NCBI GenBank assembly: GCA_000469685.2
Contig: LS997562.1
Location: forward strand, 41,988,345-42,052,344
Direction: 5' to 3'
Length of the DNA: 64,000 nucleotides
DNA from: Haemonchus contortus
Taxonomy: Eukaryota; Nematoda; Chromadorea; Rhabditida; Trichostrongylidae
The notes below the pieces were generated by a model, which ran no database searches, was not told the DNA's origin, and saw nothing but the letters and a program-made list of their open reading frames with translations. The position numbers and the translations under genes are program-made. Shown here piece by piece: positions 38,864-49,777 of the stretch. Each line of letters starts with the position of its first letter. Position 1 is the first letter of the stretch.

Positions 38864-41800
38864 CATGAAGTTCGCTCGGTGTCAACATTTTTGGCTGGCG
38901 ATGAGAGCGTAGATTCACGAAATATTGGCACGGAACACTGGCCACTGAAGTTGAATGTCCAATTTTATGAAAGCTCACCTGATGACTATTACGCGAAGGT
39001 AAACCAATCTCCCAGTAGTCCTATTTTCTATTCTTATCGGTATGTTTCAGGCCTGCATTATAACTGAACGAACAGGACAAGTAACATGCTTTTTGAATTC
39101 TACTTACAGTAAAGAGGCGCTCATGGGAGAGTGTGAAACCGATAAATTAGGAAGTAAGTTGGACAAGGATTTATTTTTATTGGGAATTTATCAGTTCAAT
39201 ACCTTTTATTGCTTAGTTTTGAAATTTTTCTTAAATTTTGTTACTTTAGTGTCAGCAACGTTGCCAATGCTTCTGCTAACCATAATGATGATCGTGTTAT
39301 TTGTGGCAATCGGTGTAGGTATCGTATTCCTCACCCATCATCTATTTGTACAAATCACACGTGCAGCAAGATCGAGTCGGAAGTTCCATAAGCAGGTGAG
39401 CTTACTACATTCGTTGATTTGGTGTTACTAGCATATCTCACGTCGTACTAGTTAATGGTGCCAATTTTACATTCTATTCCATCATTGGAACCTTCGCTCT
39501 TAGCCCTTGCGTCAGGCTTGCGCATATGAAAAAGCCCGTATAAGCTAATGATGTCCCGTAGAACATTCTCGTAATGTCACCGATTCGTGCAGTGAATGAC
39601 TTGGCTCAATAAAGCCAAGGGGTTAGGTTATGATACCTTCAGTGACTTGAGTGATAATGCTGTCTATACGAAAGATCAGTATTCACGTGGCACACCATTC
39701 AAGAATAGCTGAATTGTTCCAAAGCCATCATGCTCGAAATTGTGGTAATTGTACTGGAAGCATAGGAAAAACAAAGCCATTATAACACACTTCCGGCACA
39801 AACATGGACAAGCACGGGTTACAAGGGTCTCTCGAATATTTCAGGCGAGAGTGGGAGTGGTTGTGGGAGAGAGAGCTAAAAAGAAAAGGACATTTTACTA
39901 TTTTCGGGCTTATGTTGTAAGTTTTCGGTTTGAAATTGAGATTGATTGTTCGGGAACAACACTTTTTTGGAAAATTCGAAAAAATGCTTATTTTAAGACC
40001 CACGTTGTGGTTCTTGAACGATTCGCTGTCGCCACCCAATGTACGACTCAGTGTTCTTCCCTAATCGTGTCTCTACTACTTTTCGGGTCCTGAGTTGGTG
40101 GACGAGTTGGTTCTCCTAAGTCCGGGTGACGATGCTGCCCCATACGAACTCCGTGGTTCAACACTCATGAAAGCTGTCGATTTGATGACATCTCGATCGT
40201 TTTCTTCCAAATGGCCGATCTCTTGACATGATTTGCTGTTTTTTGAACATCTTTTGTTCGAGTTCAGATCGCTGATTTTTTTTTTCAACAATTCATTAAT
40301 CCTGAACTAAAGAAGGTGGTCTTAGAAGAGTGTGCATTGGTTCGCGTGAGAATGTGCGGAGAAAAGCGGTTTTTGATGACTGCAGTTGTTGAACTCTGGT
40401 GCCTACAGTAGCTTAAGTGAAAGTCGTTAATTAATGGTGAGAAAAGTGCATGATTGCAAGCAAAATATGTTTCTGTTGGTTGCATGTCTGTACCCACGAG
40501 AAGCAATTAGTGAATAGCTGCATAATCTCCAGTCACATGGTTGCTGGATCTTTCCTCAGAAGATTCACTGGCTATTTGCTCAACCGTAATCGCACGATTA
40601 CGCTAATATATATGAAAGGATCTGACAAAAGTTGGCTGAATACATTCTGCTTCATTTATACCATAGTTTGTTTTCGAGGAAGACCTTGTGCCTCAATCAG
40701 GCTTAATTGATCCCCTGAGGATTTAAGGAGGGATTTGTGAAAGTGAAAAGGGCACGCCTACGGTTTTGGCTTTGATTGACGTAATTTTGTCTCTATGAAG
40801 GGGTAAGTTGTAAGATCGAAAGGGTGCTAAAAACGGGCGAGAGTCAAGGGGGTCGGTACCGGCAGATCTGTAGATCCAGGGATGTGCCATGTCTCGACAT
40901 CATGCATTGATTTTCGATCGTTGTAATAACTAGAAATGATGACGTTTTCTAAAGATAGCTCCGCATTATTTCATCTTTTGGTTGTCCTGACGGGATTTGA
41001 GCCCGTTTCCCGGGTCTGAGAGGTGCAACGACTTCCCCAATTGGACAACACCGTCTCTGCATGCTCAAATCATCTGTACTCTGTAAGCAAGTCTTCAAGT
41101 CAGCTGTTCTCATGGCAATTCCAATTGACCGGTAGTTAAGCTAATTCCGTTATCGCTAGATGGATCGCTCACTTACTGTGTCGACTCCTTACTAATTATG
41201 GGTTTTCAAGACCCATGGCGCAATCGGCGCACGCGTCGTTACGTCACATGCTCTGAAACGCTTGTTGAGGACATAAGTAGTTTTTGATGGAGCCCACGAG
41301 AAGGTTACAGGTGCTTTGCGTGGTGAGCACCATTTGATTAGGGAACCTAGAATCTGTGAACTTCCAATGGTGTTTCTGGTGATGTCACGGTCGGACGAAA
41401 TTACAGAAGACGATGACACTACTGGAAATTGGTTAGATGGTTGATTTGTCAGTGTTCATTGTTATAGGTTGGGGTCACTGGTAGGTTAAAATTGGGCAGT
41501 TTCGTCTTCGGCACGAATTTTAAGGAGGCCCTTGGGTTAGATGCTGGCAACTCTTGGCAACAACGTACCCACCCACTTGGTTACCGTGAAATGTGAGCTG
41601 TAGTAAATTCGAAGTAACAGAATACTTTTCCTGGTCACCAAAAAATATAGATTCATTTCAGTCCCAATGTGCAGCACTTCTACCGTCGATTCACACTCAG
41701 AAAATGAGCATCGAGAACGATCGATTAACTGTAATTGAAGAGGAAAAGGAAGAATCGTCAAGGATGAGTATGTCGCCGTCACCGAGTCCAAGCAGTGGAT

Positions 41801-42277
41801 TTGAAAGCGACGCCAAAGGTGAGCTTGGCTAAGCTCGTTTTCCCTCCATGTTTGATTTTTGTTGGGATTATATTCAGTTCTGTTTGGGATAGACAGGAAA
41901 ACAGTCCTCACTCTATTCTATACCAGCATTTCAGTATTGGCATTCCCATTTCCTTGGTTGAAAATTCCGCCAACTTCTGATTTCGCTTGCTTCAAAAGAT
42001 TAGCCTAAAATACTACTGTTTGGAGGGTTTTGTTGCTTTGCAAACTCTCTGAGCGATTTTTTGCTGCCCATGTGGGAACGCCTTGTTCAGATGCTGGCCC
42101 TTCTCTTTTGATTCATTAAAATTCGTTCCTATTTTTTATTCCGAGCTTTATTAATAATTTTTAGCCTTCTCATTCAATTCCTCTATCGACCGCTCAGCTA
42201 CCACAGCACCTGTTGAGACGATCGCGAAGTCCTACTCAACGTTACAGACTTTCCGGTCAAAACCTCACGATGTTTGA
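38864..42277 (+). CDS. Single-pass membrane protein of unknown family, 5' end missing
   Basis: Five exons in consistent phase: 38864-38998, 39051-39153, 39250-39395, 41662-41818, 42165-42277 (TGA). They encode about 217 residues after an unseen N-terminus. The order is: a region with a Cys pair (ACIITERTGQVTCFLNSTYS) carrying a possible N-glycosylation site NST; another Cys; then one hydrophobic helix (TLPMLLLTIMMIVLFVAIGV); then a basic Arg/Lys stretch; then a Ser/Thr/Glu-rich tail (EEEKEESSRMSMSPSPSPSS) ending SKPHDV. The topology by the positive-inside rule is extracellular N-terminal part and cytosolic tail. All splice sites are canonical GT/AG. I do not recognise the family. The Cys-F-x-N motif just before the helix recalls BK-channel beta or TipE-like auxiliary subunits, but that is weak and such proteins have a second helix upstream, not seen here. 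Confidence 0.65.
40981..41049 (-). repeat. tRNA-like sequence, probably a SINE head or pseudogene
   Basis: On the minus strand, 7-bp acceptor-like ends GTTGTCC and GGACAAC pair perfectly, and a T-arm-like stem ACGGG/CCCGT with loop CTCAAAT is present. Two extra bases separate the T arm from the acceptor stem and no good anticodon stem forms. It is therefore not a functional tRNA by eye. It lies in the long intron of the membrane-protein gene. Confidence 0.5.
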
Positions 42278-45200
42278 GTTTGTAGGCCATTGTAGAAAAA
42301 AACCATCGAATTCACTGCTATAGTTTTACTAAACGACCTTACGTACTAGAAGAATTATACGGCTATTTTACCTGTTGATGAGAAGTTTTATTTGGTTGAT
42401 ATTTCAATGGCATGGTGCTTTAACAATCCTTAAGTTTTATTCGAAGGACTGCTTTTTTATTCCCAGCGCTTCACTTTGTTTCATCGCCCAGATGATGGAA
42501 TGCTTTAGAAATGTTCCTATTTTTGAATTTTATAAGTTTTATTCCATGTATGACGTGGGTATGTCACCAGTTGTTCTGATGTTCTACTTACTTATGAGGC
42601 TAATCACGATTTTTTTCTTCATGAATTCATAATTGAACATTGTTTGACCAGCCCATAACGGTACAATGCATCATCCAATTCGTCCACCAAGTGGATTTTA
42701 TTTGACCTATTTGTATAGGATGATTTTCGGGTTCTGTATCGTATTTAATCTTGCACGTAGGAATCTCGGTTCCATATTGTTTTCATTGAAAAATAAAAAA
42801 TCATAAACAACCTCTACTAAGGTGCAAAACAGAATCGTATTTCGAAAATGTGACGAGTACTTCTGCAGCGACACGAACTCCATTACAATTCGAAATTCCT
42901 CTCACCCATACTGACGAAATCGCACATACAGTATGTGTCGCGCGCGTTCGGGGCGCGGCTGGTTAGGGTGTGAATAATTGGTCTGGAGCAGGAGCATTTT
43001 TGTAAACTTTAGCCGTTTATGATGCGTTCTCCCTGTTTGGGGCGTGTATTTTTCACCGGAGGATGCAGTAAGTGGGTTTCATGCGCGCGGTTGCGTTGCG
43101 GATTTGTTTTGTCATGGATCGCTTTCGAATCAATTTTTAGCATTTGTAAGGCATTTATGATGTATTTTAGCTTAGGGAAGAATTGATAGATTTTGTAAAA
43201 GTCAAATGGGCTCGATGTATGCAGAGTGGGATGGTGGTTCGGACATTTATTGGTAACCTGCTAAAGACAGGAATCGTTGGGCAAGCTCCGTTATATTCCG
43301 AAAAGAAGTCTGTAAATAATAGTGTTAACTTCGCTTAACCTAGATTTACTCTTTGGCAGTAATCGTACTCGGCAACTTTGCTGAAGTCACCTCGGTCAGT
43401 GCATATAAGGACATTAAACGGTTCGACACGGATATGAGAAGCAAGATTCGAACCTAACGACACATCTGTGTGAATCACGTCTCCTTCCAATATAAACGAA
43501 ACCTAGAAGAGTACCCATTTTGCGTCCACGTCAACTTACGGCATATACCGATTGGGACTACTTTTTAGAGGTAGATCTAAGTTCAGCTCAGTTGAAAACT
43601 AGGAATTTGAGAGGTTTTTCTCCTATTATGACCTTCTTTCTGACTTCGTGAACCATGCTAAGTTGTCAAGAAGAGCTGAAAGTGTTTTCAGGAGATTCGC
43701 AAGAGTTAAGTCCTTGATTCTAGGGCCCCTCTTAACATTAATTATGAGCAAGATTTTCCCACGTTTCCTTTGCTTATGGAAACAACACGTGGGCGCAGAG
43801 GGATCAGCTCGTCTTATGTGATTTTTGAAGCCTTATTCGGCAGAAAAGATTGTTTTACAGGAGGAGGTAGGGAATTTGTTGGAGGGAATTGACTATCTTT
43901 GATATGGGGGTGGCCTTCTTAAAAAGCAATCATTAATGTGAGTTTCCTGTGAAAAAGCTACTTGACTCGAAGTTTCTGGAAGTGTCATCGGATATGAGAA
44001 AGAAGAAAAACAGTCTAATCGGACAAATCTCGGATCGATCCCCACCTAATCCCATGTAGGGGTTCTATATCTTCGTTGTCGATAAGTTGGTCATTGACTC
44101 GTTTGGAAAGATTGAAGCTCTGAGTTATCCTTCGGCTGTTCTTCGTAGGCCATCGTGAAGGTATTTACGCATGAGGCACTTCGACGATCCTGATTGGAAG
44201 CTGATTTGACAGGCGTGGTTGCGTTCAACAAGGAACTGATCAATCCTGACACCCTCAATCGCAATCATCGATCTCTATTTTGAAGTATATGCAGTCTAAT
44301 GGGAGGTTTTCAGTGGTAGCCAATGATCCGCCATGCAATGGCTTTATGCACTTCGCCCTTGGCCATCTCCGCTCACTGTTGAAGAATAGCGGGGATGGCT
44401 TAGACAGTTTCATTGGGCTTACAGAGTCATTTAGTTAGCCAGCAGTTCTGCTTCGCAGGTTGCATCACGGTAGGCACGCCACGGTAGATGACCCTGGTCT
44501 AGTTGGACGGGGTCCGGTATGTTCTCCCCGATAACGACGTCGCACTCGCTGTACCCGATCGCACGCATTCGCCCGCCATGAAGGGGAAGGTTTGAATTCC
44601 CAGAATTCCCAGTGGAAGGATAGGGTAGCCGCCGCGTCACCTTTGCCGGTTGACGTGGGAATTCGGGGAGAAGTTCCGTTACCCCGTTGGACGTAGCCCA
44701 TATAAGGCTCTGAACTCTTCTTGTATGTTTTCTAAACATAATTTTGTAGGTGACTTGGTTGTAAGGTGTCTACTCGTATTTTACTTATATGTACATACAA
44801 TGACTCATTATTGCACTACCACCTTCCCTTCTTTTGTAGGTCTCTCACACATCATTCTTTTATCCTCCCATCTTTTGGCAAAGGTCACCAGTATTTATTC
44901 TTATCGGGTTATACAAAACAAAACGCTCACGGATTCATGGGAATGGATGTTACCAGTATGCATTCAGGAGTCTGCGTCATTTTTTATTTGAAAAATAGTG
45001 CTTTTCAACTTCTAAGGGCAAGTCTCTTTTTGCAGACGTAATGCCAACAAAATTATTCAAAAAATTGGTATTTAATATAACAATGAGCAAAGGATGTTGC
45101 GAAACTTCTCAACCCACTATAACCTTCTCTCGGCTGCATAGCATTTCTTTAAACAAAGGTGGAGAGCGACATTGTCAACAACGCAACCTTTCTACGAAAC

Positions 45201-45496
45201 CTTTACGAACACATCAAAGGATAGCTTTCTGTTCGGTTAGTCTTTACCTATATGGATCGGCATAACAAATACACCCGAGGGTAGAAAGTCTCTTCTTTCC
45301 GGCTGGAGACTTTATCATGGGACCTATTTGCGATTTTAAGCAGACTCCCAGCTGATCCATCTAACTGGTTAGAGTTGGCTTGATCTACATTTTGAAGGAA
45401 ATCCCCTTGTTGAAACATCTGCACAGAGCTGGAAGCGCTATAAATGTGTGAGGTAGGTGAGGATTGAAGGTTTATCCCAGAAGGACGTGAATGATG

Positions 45497-45542
45497 CGTA
45501 TTCGACCTATGGAATGCGTATGCATTCCATAGGTCGAATACG
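45497..45542. repeat. Perfect inverted repeat, 21-bp arms
   Basis: Arms 45497-45517 and 45522-45542 (CGTATTCGACCTATGGAATG and its complement) are identical over 21 bp around the 4-base loop GTAT. Such a perfect, short-looped palindrome is unusual and could also be a fold-back cloning or assembly artefact. Confidence 0.85.
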
Positions 45543-45664
45543 ATTATCACATGCGAAGATTTCTTGCTTTGAACAGATTGGCAGTGGGAGTTTCCTTCCA
45601 CAAGATTAAAGTTATTTTCCTGGTTTTTTGGTTGAGGTCACGGTTTCATTTTAGAGTGGTTGGA

Positions 45665-45722
45665 GCCTTGGGAAGAAGCCAAGAAAGAAGGAGTCCCTTG
45701 GGAGGAAGCCAAGAAAGAGCAA
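45665..45722. repeat. Tandem duplication of about 30 bp
   Basis: Two adjacent copies starting CCTTGGGA(A/G)GAAGCCAAG, differing at a few bases. Local slippage-type duplication. Confidence 0.8.
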
Positions 45723-46330
45723 CTGGCTCCTAGATGGTATTAATCTTCGATAGTCTTCCCGAAAGATTAATGAGACTGCTTGCTAAGATTCCGCCTTCCA
45801 GACATTCTGATCTTTGGAAATCTATGAGAAGTAAGCGCTGGAACTCCGGGGTAATGGTATTCTTTAGAGGTTTCTCCGTCTAGCAGGGGATTAGCAAAAT
45901 AACAGGAAATAATTGTCTTTTGATCTGTGATAAGTGATATTTAAATGCTACTTGTTGAGATTACTGTAGTCTGGGTGGAGGATTAACCGGAAGCCTAATT
46001 GCAATTTTATTTCAAAAGGCAAATGAAGGGATTAGCAACGCATTAACAGTCGCAGGAACATTTGAAAATTCATTGCAAAACTCTCAAGAGACCTCAAAAA
46101 ACGTCTAACTATGAGGAAAATAATTGGCTTCTATTAAAAACCGCCCGCTACTTCTATAGCATAAGACTGCAAAACGGGGATATTCTAACAACAGTATCCT
46201 AACCATTTAAATCAAAACCTAATCTATCTTTAAGCCCAAATGGACTGTGAAGAGTGTAGGTAATGCAGTTCTAGGCTATCACTAACAAGCGTATGGTCCG
46301 AATTTTGGGTACTTCCCTTGGCTAACTGCT

Positions 46331-46490
46331 CCTTCCATCCCTCGGGAGCTGCTTAACGGGTACCAGGCTCGCCTAGGAGGGAAAAAAGTCCGAATTGTGT
46401 ACAGTGGCTGGCTATTGCAAATCATTGAATGGGTCTTGTACTCAAACTCCCACTACTATTCTGAATGGAAGTCGGAAGTGAATCCCGACC
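46331..46490 (+). mobile_element. tRNA-derived SINE fragment (copy 4)
   Basis: Matches the body of the family: CCTTCCATCCCTCGGG, GGCTCGCCTAGGAGG, GGCTGGC.ATTGCAA and CTATTCTGAATGGAAGTCGG in the same order. The tRNA-like head is missing. Confidence 0.65.
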
Positions 46491-47730
46491 TTTTTGACCT
46501 ATCAATGAATCGGACTTCGAAAAAATATTTACTCATCCCAGTTCCGTTTAAATCACAATGTTGTTTGGTCACCTGTCCTCATTCTCCATCGATTGCGCCA
46601 TGCACTCGACTTTCACGTCCATTGCAGAAATATTTGAGGGCATACTAACTCTAGACGATGTTTATACTGGTACTTAACACTCATAGACTGTGACTGTGAC
46701 AGCCCTACCACTTCGCTATCGCTGATATATATTACTACTTATGCTACTATTATAAGAAACTTCGTAGGAAAATGATTTCACAAGTAACAAGTTAAGTTCG
46801 AAACTGTCTCTCGAAGCAAGTCATTTTGGTCAGTGAAGAGAGTTTCAATCAAAGGGTCAACTTGGATCAGTAACTTGCATATGCGCCACTAACCTCACTT
46901 CATTCCACAGGTTTTTGAAAAGGTCTGTACTGGATTTGGCCTATATGCTATAGGTTATTTACACCTAGAAGATTGGCCTATTCTTTAAAGACCGTCTTCT
47001 TTGCGATGCTTGGAGTGTCCCATAGAAATTCAGCTGTTATTACCGGGTAGAGTTGGCCTATCTTCAGCTACCACTGCTCGATGGTGGGCTTCTTGGGCGA
47101 CACTGGCTTTGCATATACCGTGAAGGCGTTAAATAGCCAATAATGGAAATGCAGGAGTTCAGTGAATTCTCTACCGTAGTCCCAATATTAATTCGTATTT
47201 TCAGGGGTTAAGGCAAGGATTTCGACCCAAGAATCGAATTTTTCCCCGGTTTTGTGTAGAGAATTATCTGCTGCCCGAATGTTGATTCCGCATTATGCAG
47301 TCATATTTCTTGGTCATCAAATATGACCAGTAAGACATATCTTACTTTCTCACTCCCTACTTTTTTGAAAGCACTTGCACGAAGAATAGATGAAAGGTGC
47401 TCTAAAGCAAAAGTTACGGTAGGGACGTAATATTGCGTCTGCCACAAAGAGTGCAATATCGCGTACATCGCACCTTCTGCTTAAATCATCTTCCTCATGT
47501 CTTTGTGTTCAGTTTGGAAACATCTTTCACTTTCTTGTAATCTTTTAGCTTTTCAAATCATCTTCGCATGAATTTTTTGTGCATGACCGTTCAATCCTCG
47601 ATGCAGAAGGGATGGGTAACCCTTTTACTTGTATAATCTTTTGTTTCTCAAAGTTGTTTTGCTTTTATGTTGGTTAGTGTGTATCTTCATGAGCATGATC
47701 GCCTTCTATGTTAGTATTTGAGAGTTTGTT
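46491..47730. other. Upstream of NDUFB4, nothing recognised
   Basis: No exon or RNA gene seen. If the three downstream genes form an operon, its promoter should lie here; no motif can be assigned. Confidence 0.35.
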
Positions 47731-47739
47731 ATTTGCAGG
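47731..47739 (+). promoter_or_regulatory. Probable spliced-leader acceptor of the NDUFB4 gene
   Basis: ATTTGCAG ends five bases before the ATG at 47744, too close for a normal 5' exon and typical of nematode trans-splicing. It fixes the start codon. Confidence 0.6.
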
Positions 47740-47743
47740 GAAA

Positions 47744-49552
47744 ATGCGTCTTGCTGTACGCTTGTTGCGTCCAGCAGCCAATCAGCATATCAAGAATCCC
47801 AAGCTATGGCAAGATCCTGTGCTTGGTTACTTTGAAACTCACGGTTAGCTTTTGCTGAATTTAATAACTTTTTACGTCTCTTCTGTTAAACGATTAAAGA
47901 AGGAGAAGAGCGATTAAAAACGAAGGAGTGGATGAAAATGTAGTTGGGGGGGGGGAGCATCACAAGTTGGTATAACAAGGAATGAATTCAGCCCTCCGTG
48001 TTCATCCTTGTTATATTAGCACTGTATAAGAGACGAAAGGGAGGATGGGTAGGGCCAAGTGGCACCTTTAGGCGGATCCATCCAGGGGAAAGTTTTTTAA
48101 CCAAGTCTAGAAGGCTGGGACGTGCTTCGGTGTAAAAGTGCTACAAAATGGCACTTTTACACGTTCAAAGCTTTAATAATAAGTACTGTTTTACGAAAGT
48201 TGATTTTCTAGGTAAAACCGAATTCCTCCCTGGACAGGAGTACAACTTGACGGATGACGAGAAAAAGGCTGTTCTTTGGAGGTATCGTGTAAAGGAGATC
48301 CTCAAGAAGGAGTACCTACGTCGTGAGTACGACCCTCACAACTTCAAATACAAGGTATGGTTTGTGAAAACGTTTGTCTTCTGGAATTCTTCTCAGATTT
48401 TCCCAGCTTGCCTACCTATATCTAGGCAATGAAAATTGCATTCAGTCGGTGTTTTGTTTTCCTTCTACATTTCTTCCTTCCCAAAATCGTACAGTTAGAA
48501 ATAGCCAGTCTCCCCCTTCCTATCTAAACAGTATTATAGACTTGTTATAATAAGCGAACGTTATTTCCACTGTTGAACTTTTGATTTTCTAATCCCTATT
48601 GTGCAAATTAAGTTAAATGTGACAAAGAGGCAATGGTGGATTATTTGGTTACCATTACCACATTTATTAATTTCAACCTCATTCTTATCCAAACTCCACC
48701 CTAAAAATCTACGCATCACCTCGATCCAAACAACTTTGTTCGTTCTTTGTAATTTCAGGAGGGAGTGGTAATGGATCCTGCCATGTTTCGTTGGTATTCG
48801 GCTGACATGACTCAGGCTGAATTCTTCCGAATCACTCCAAGATCAATGTTCCTCTATACCGGAGTTGTGCTTCTAATATTCTATCTCTACGTGAGGATTG
48901 CCTTCATACCCGTTGTGAGTTTTGATGCATTCTCACCGATAAGTTTTTTTTACACACATCTCTTTCTGTCGTTTAAGCTTATCCGCGATCTTTGAATTTC
49001 ACTTCCTCTCCATTGTTCAAAAGCCGACAAATTTATTTGTACGGCTCTTGAATTCCGTCATTTATTGCTGCAAAAGCGCTGTGCATTGGGTGGGTGGGAA
49101 CAAGAGGTCAAATGCAAGATGTCGGCAAGTGTGACATGGTGAGGCTGGTCGAGATATCACAACTCATTGCTTAGTGCTAGAAAGCACTTTTACGCGTTTA
49201 GAGCTTTAATAAAAAGTACTTGATGTTTTACGTTAAGCGAAGCTTGAAAAATAAACAAAGCAGATCTGGCTTGCTTAGACGCCCCAAATCTCAACATGAC
49301 GGGACTTCCTCCTGTAACCTTTATATTGATCGGCCACGCGGATGGACGAGCCGCTTTGTAGCGCATGACTTTTAACTGTAAATGTTTAACACTCATAGGC
49401 TATTTTGAGTGAGTGTAATGAATTCCTTTCAGGATAAGTCGAACGAGGCCTGCTTGGACGGTGATTTGTTGTGGTGGGATCGTCAGAGAGGCCGCACTTT
49501 AACTACATCAGGATCAGGAAAGTTCGCGCCAGTGATTGGAATCGACTTTTAA
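47744..49552 (+). CDS. nuo-6: NADH:ubiquinone oxidoreductase subunit NDUFB4 (B15), four exons
   Basis: Accessory subunit in the membrane arm of respiratory complex I. Exons 47744-47843, 48212-48354, 48759-48914 and 49433-49552 give 172 residues, longer than the human protein (129) because of a nematode-type N-terminus. Family features seen: GQEYNLTDDEKKAVLWRYRV, LKKEYLRREYDPHN, DPAMFRWYSADMTQ and FFRITPRSMF, matching the EYN, LKREYL, NP-RW and FRPTP-S blocks of NDUFB4. One membrane helix spans about residues 111-126. The C-terminal exon is polar and ends VIGIDF. All introns are GT/AG. It is the first of three closely spaced genes. The symbol nuo-6 is given by analogy with the C. elegans NDUFB4 gene. 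Confidence 0.88.
48130..49235. repeat. Hairpin-bearing motif repeated in two NDUFB4 introns
   Basis: In intron 1, GTGTAAAAGTGC at 48130-48141 pairs with GCACTTTTACAC at 48151-48162. In intron 3, AGTGCTAGAAAGCACT lies at 49173-49188. Each is followed by CACTTTTAC.CGTT..(A)GAGCTTTAATAA-like sequence and then AAGTACT..GTTTTACG. The two copies share about 50 bp and look like fragments of a small dispersed element. Confidence 0.55.
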
Positions 49553-49658
49553 GTTGTGCTGCTGCTCTGTGTGTTTTCTTTCCTTCTTAATCTAGTGCAC
49601 TATTTCTCAGTCTATACTGTAGAACTTTTAGTTTGTATAGATATAGTTTCGAAGGTTG

Positions 49659-49664
49659 AATAAA
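49659..49664 (+). terminator. Poly(A) signal AATAAA of the NDUFB4 gene
   Basis: AATAAA about 107 bases after the stop. The next gene's ATG lies about 114 bases further on, the distance seen between genes of nematode operons. Confidence 0.6.
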
Positions 49665-49777
49665 ATTAGTTTGCATGCTGCCCTTCTCATCAACAGTGTA
49701 AAGCCACTTGTATTTTTCTTCTTTTTCTCCCAAAGATTCGTATTGTATTTTGGATGAGTTCGGCAGGTCTATGCTGA

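Larger units (their letters stand above)
42278..46330. other. No gene recognised
   Basis: Follows the membrane-protein gene; an AATAAA-like run lies near 42790 but is far from the stop. A CG-rich patch with GCGCGCG motifs occurs at about 42940-42960. The GC-rich minus-strand frames at 44431-44739 and 44465-44701 overlap in two frames, which argues for base composition or an old repeat, not a gene. Confidence 0.35.

Noticed and set aside
44431..44739. Two overlapping GC-rich minus-strand frames
   Set aside because: Open in two frames at once, which points to base composition or a repeat, not a gene.
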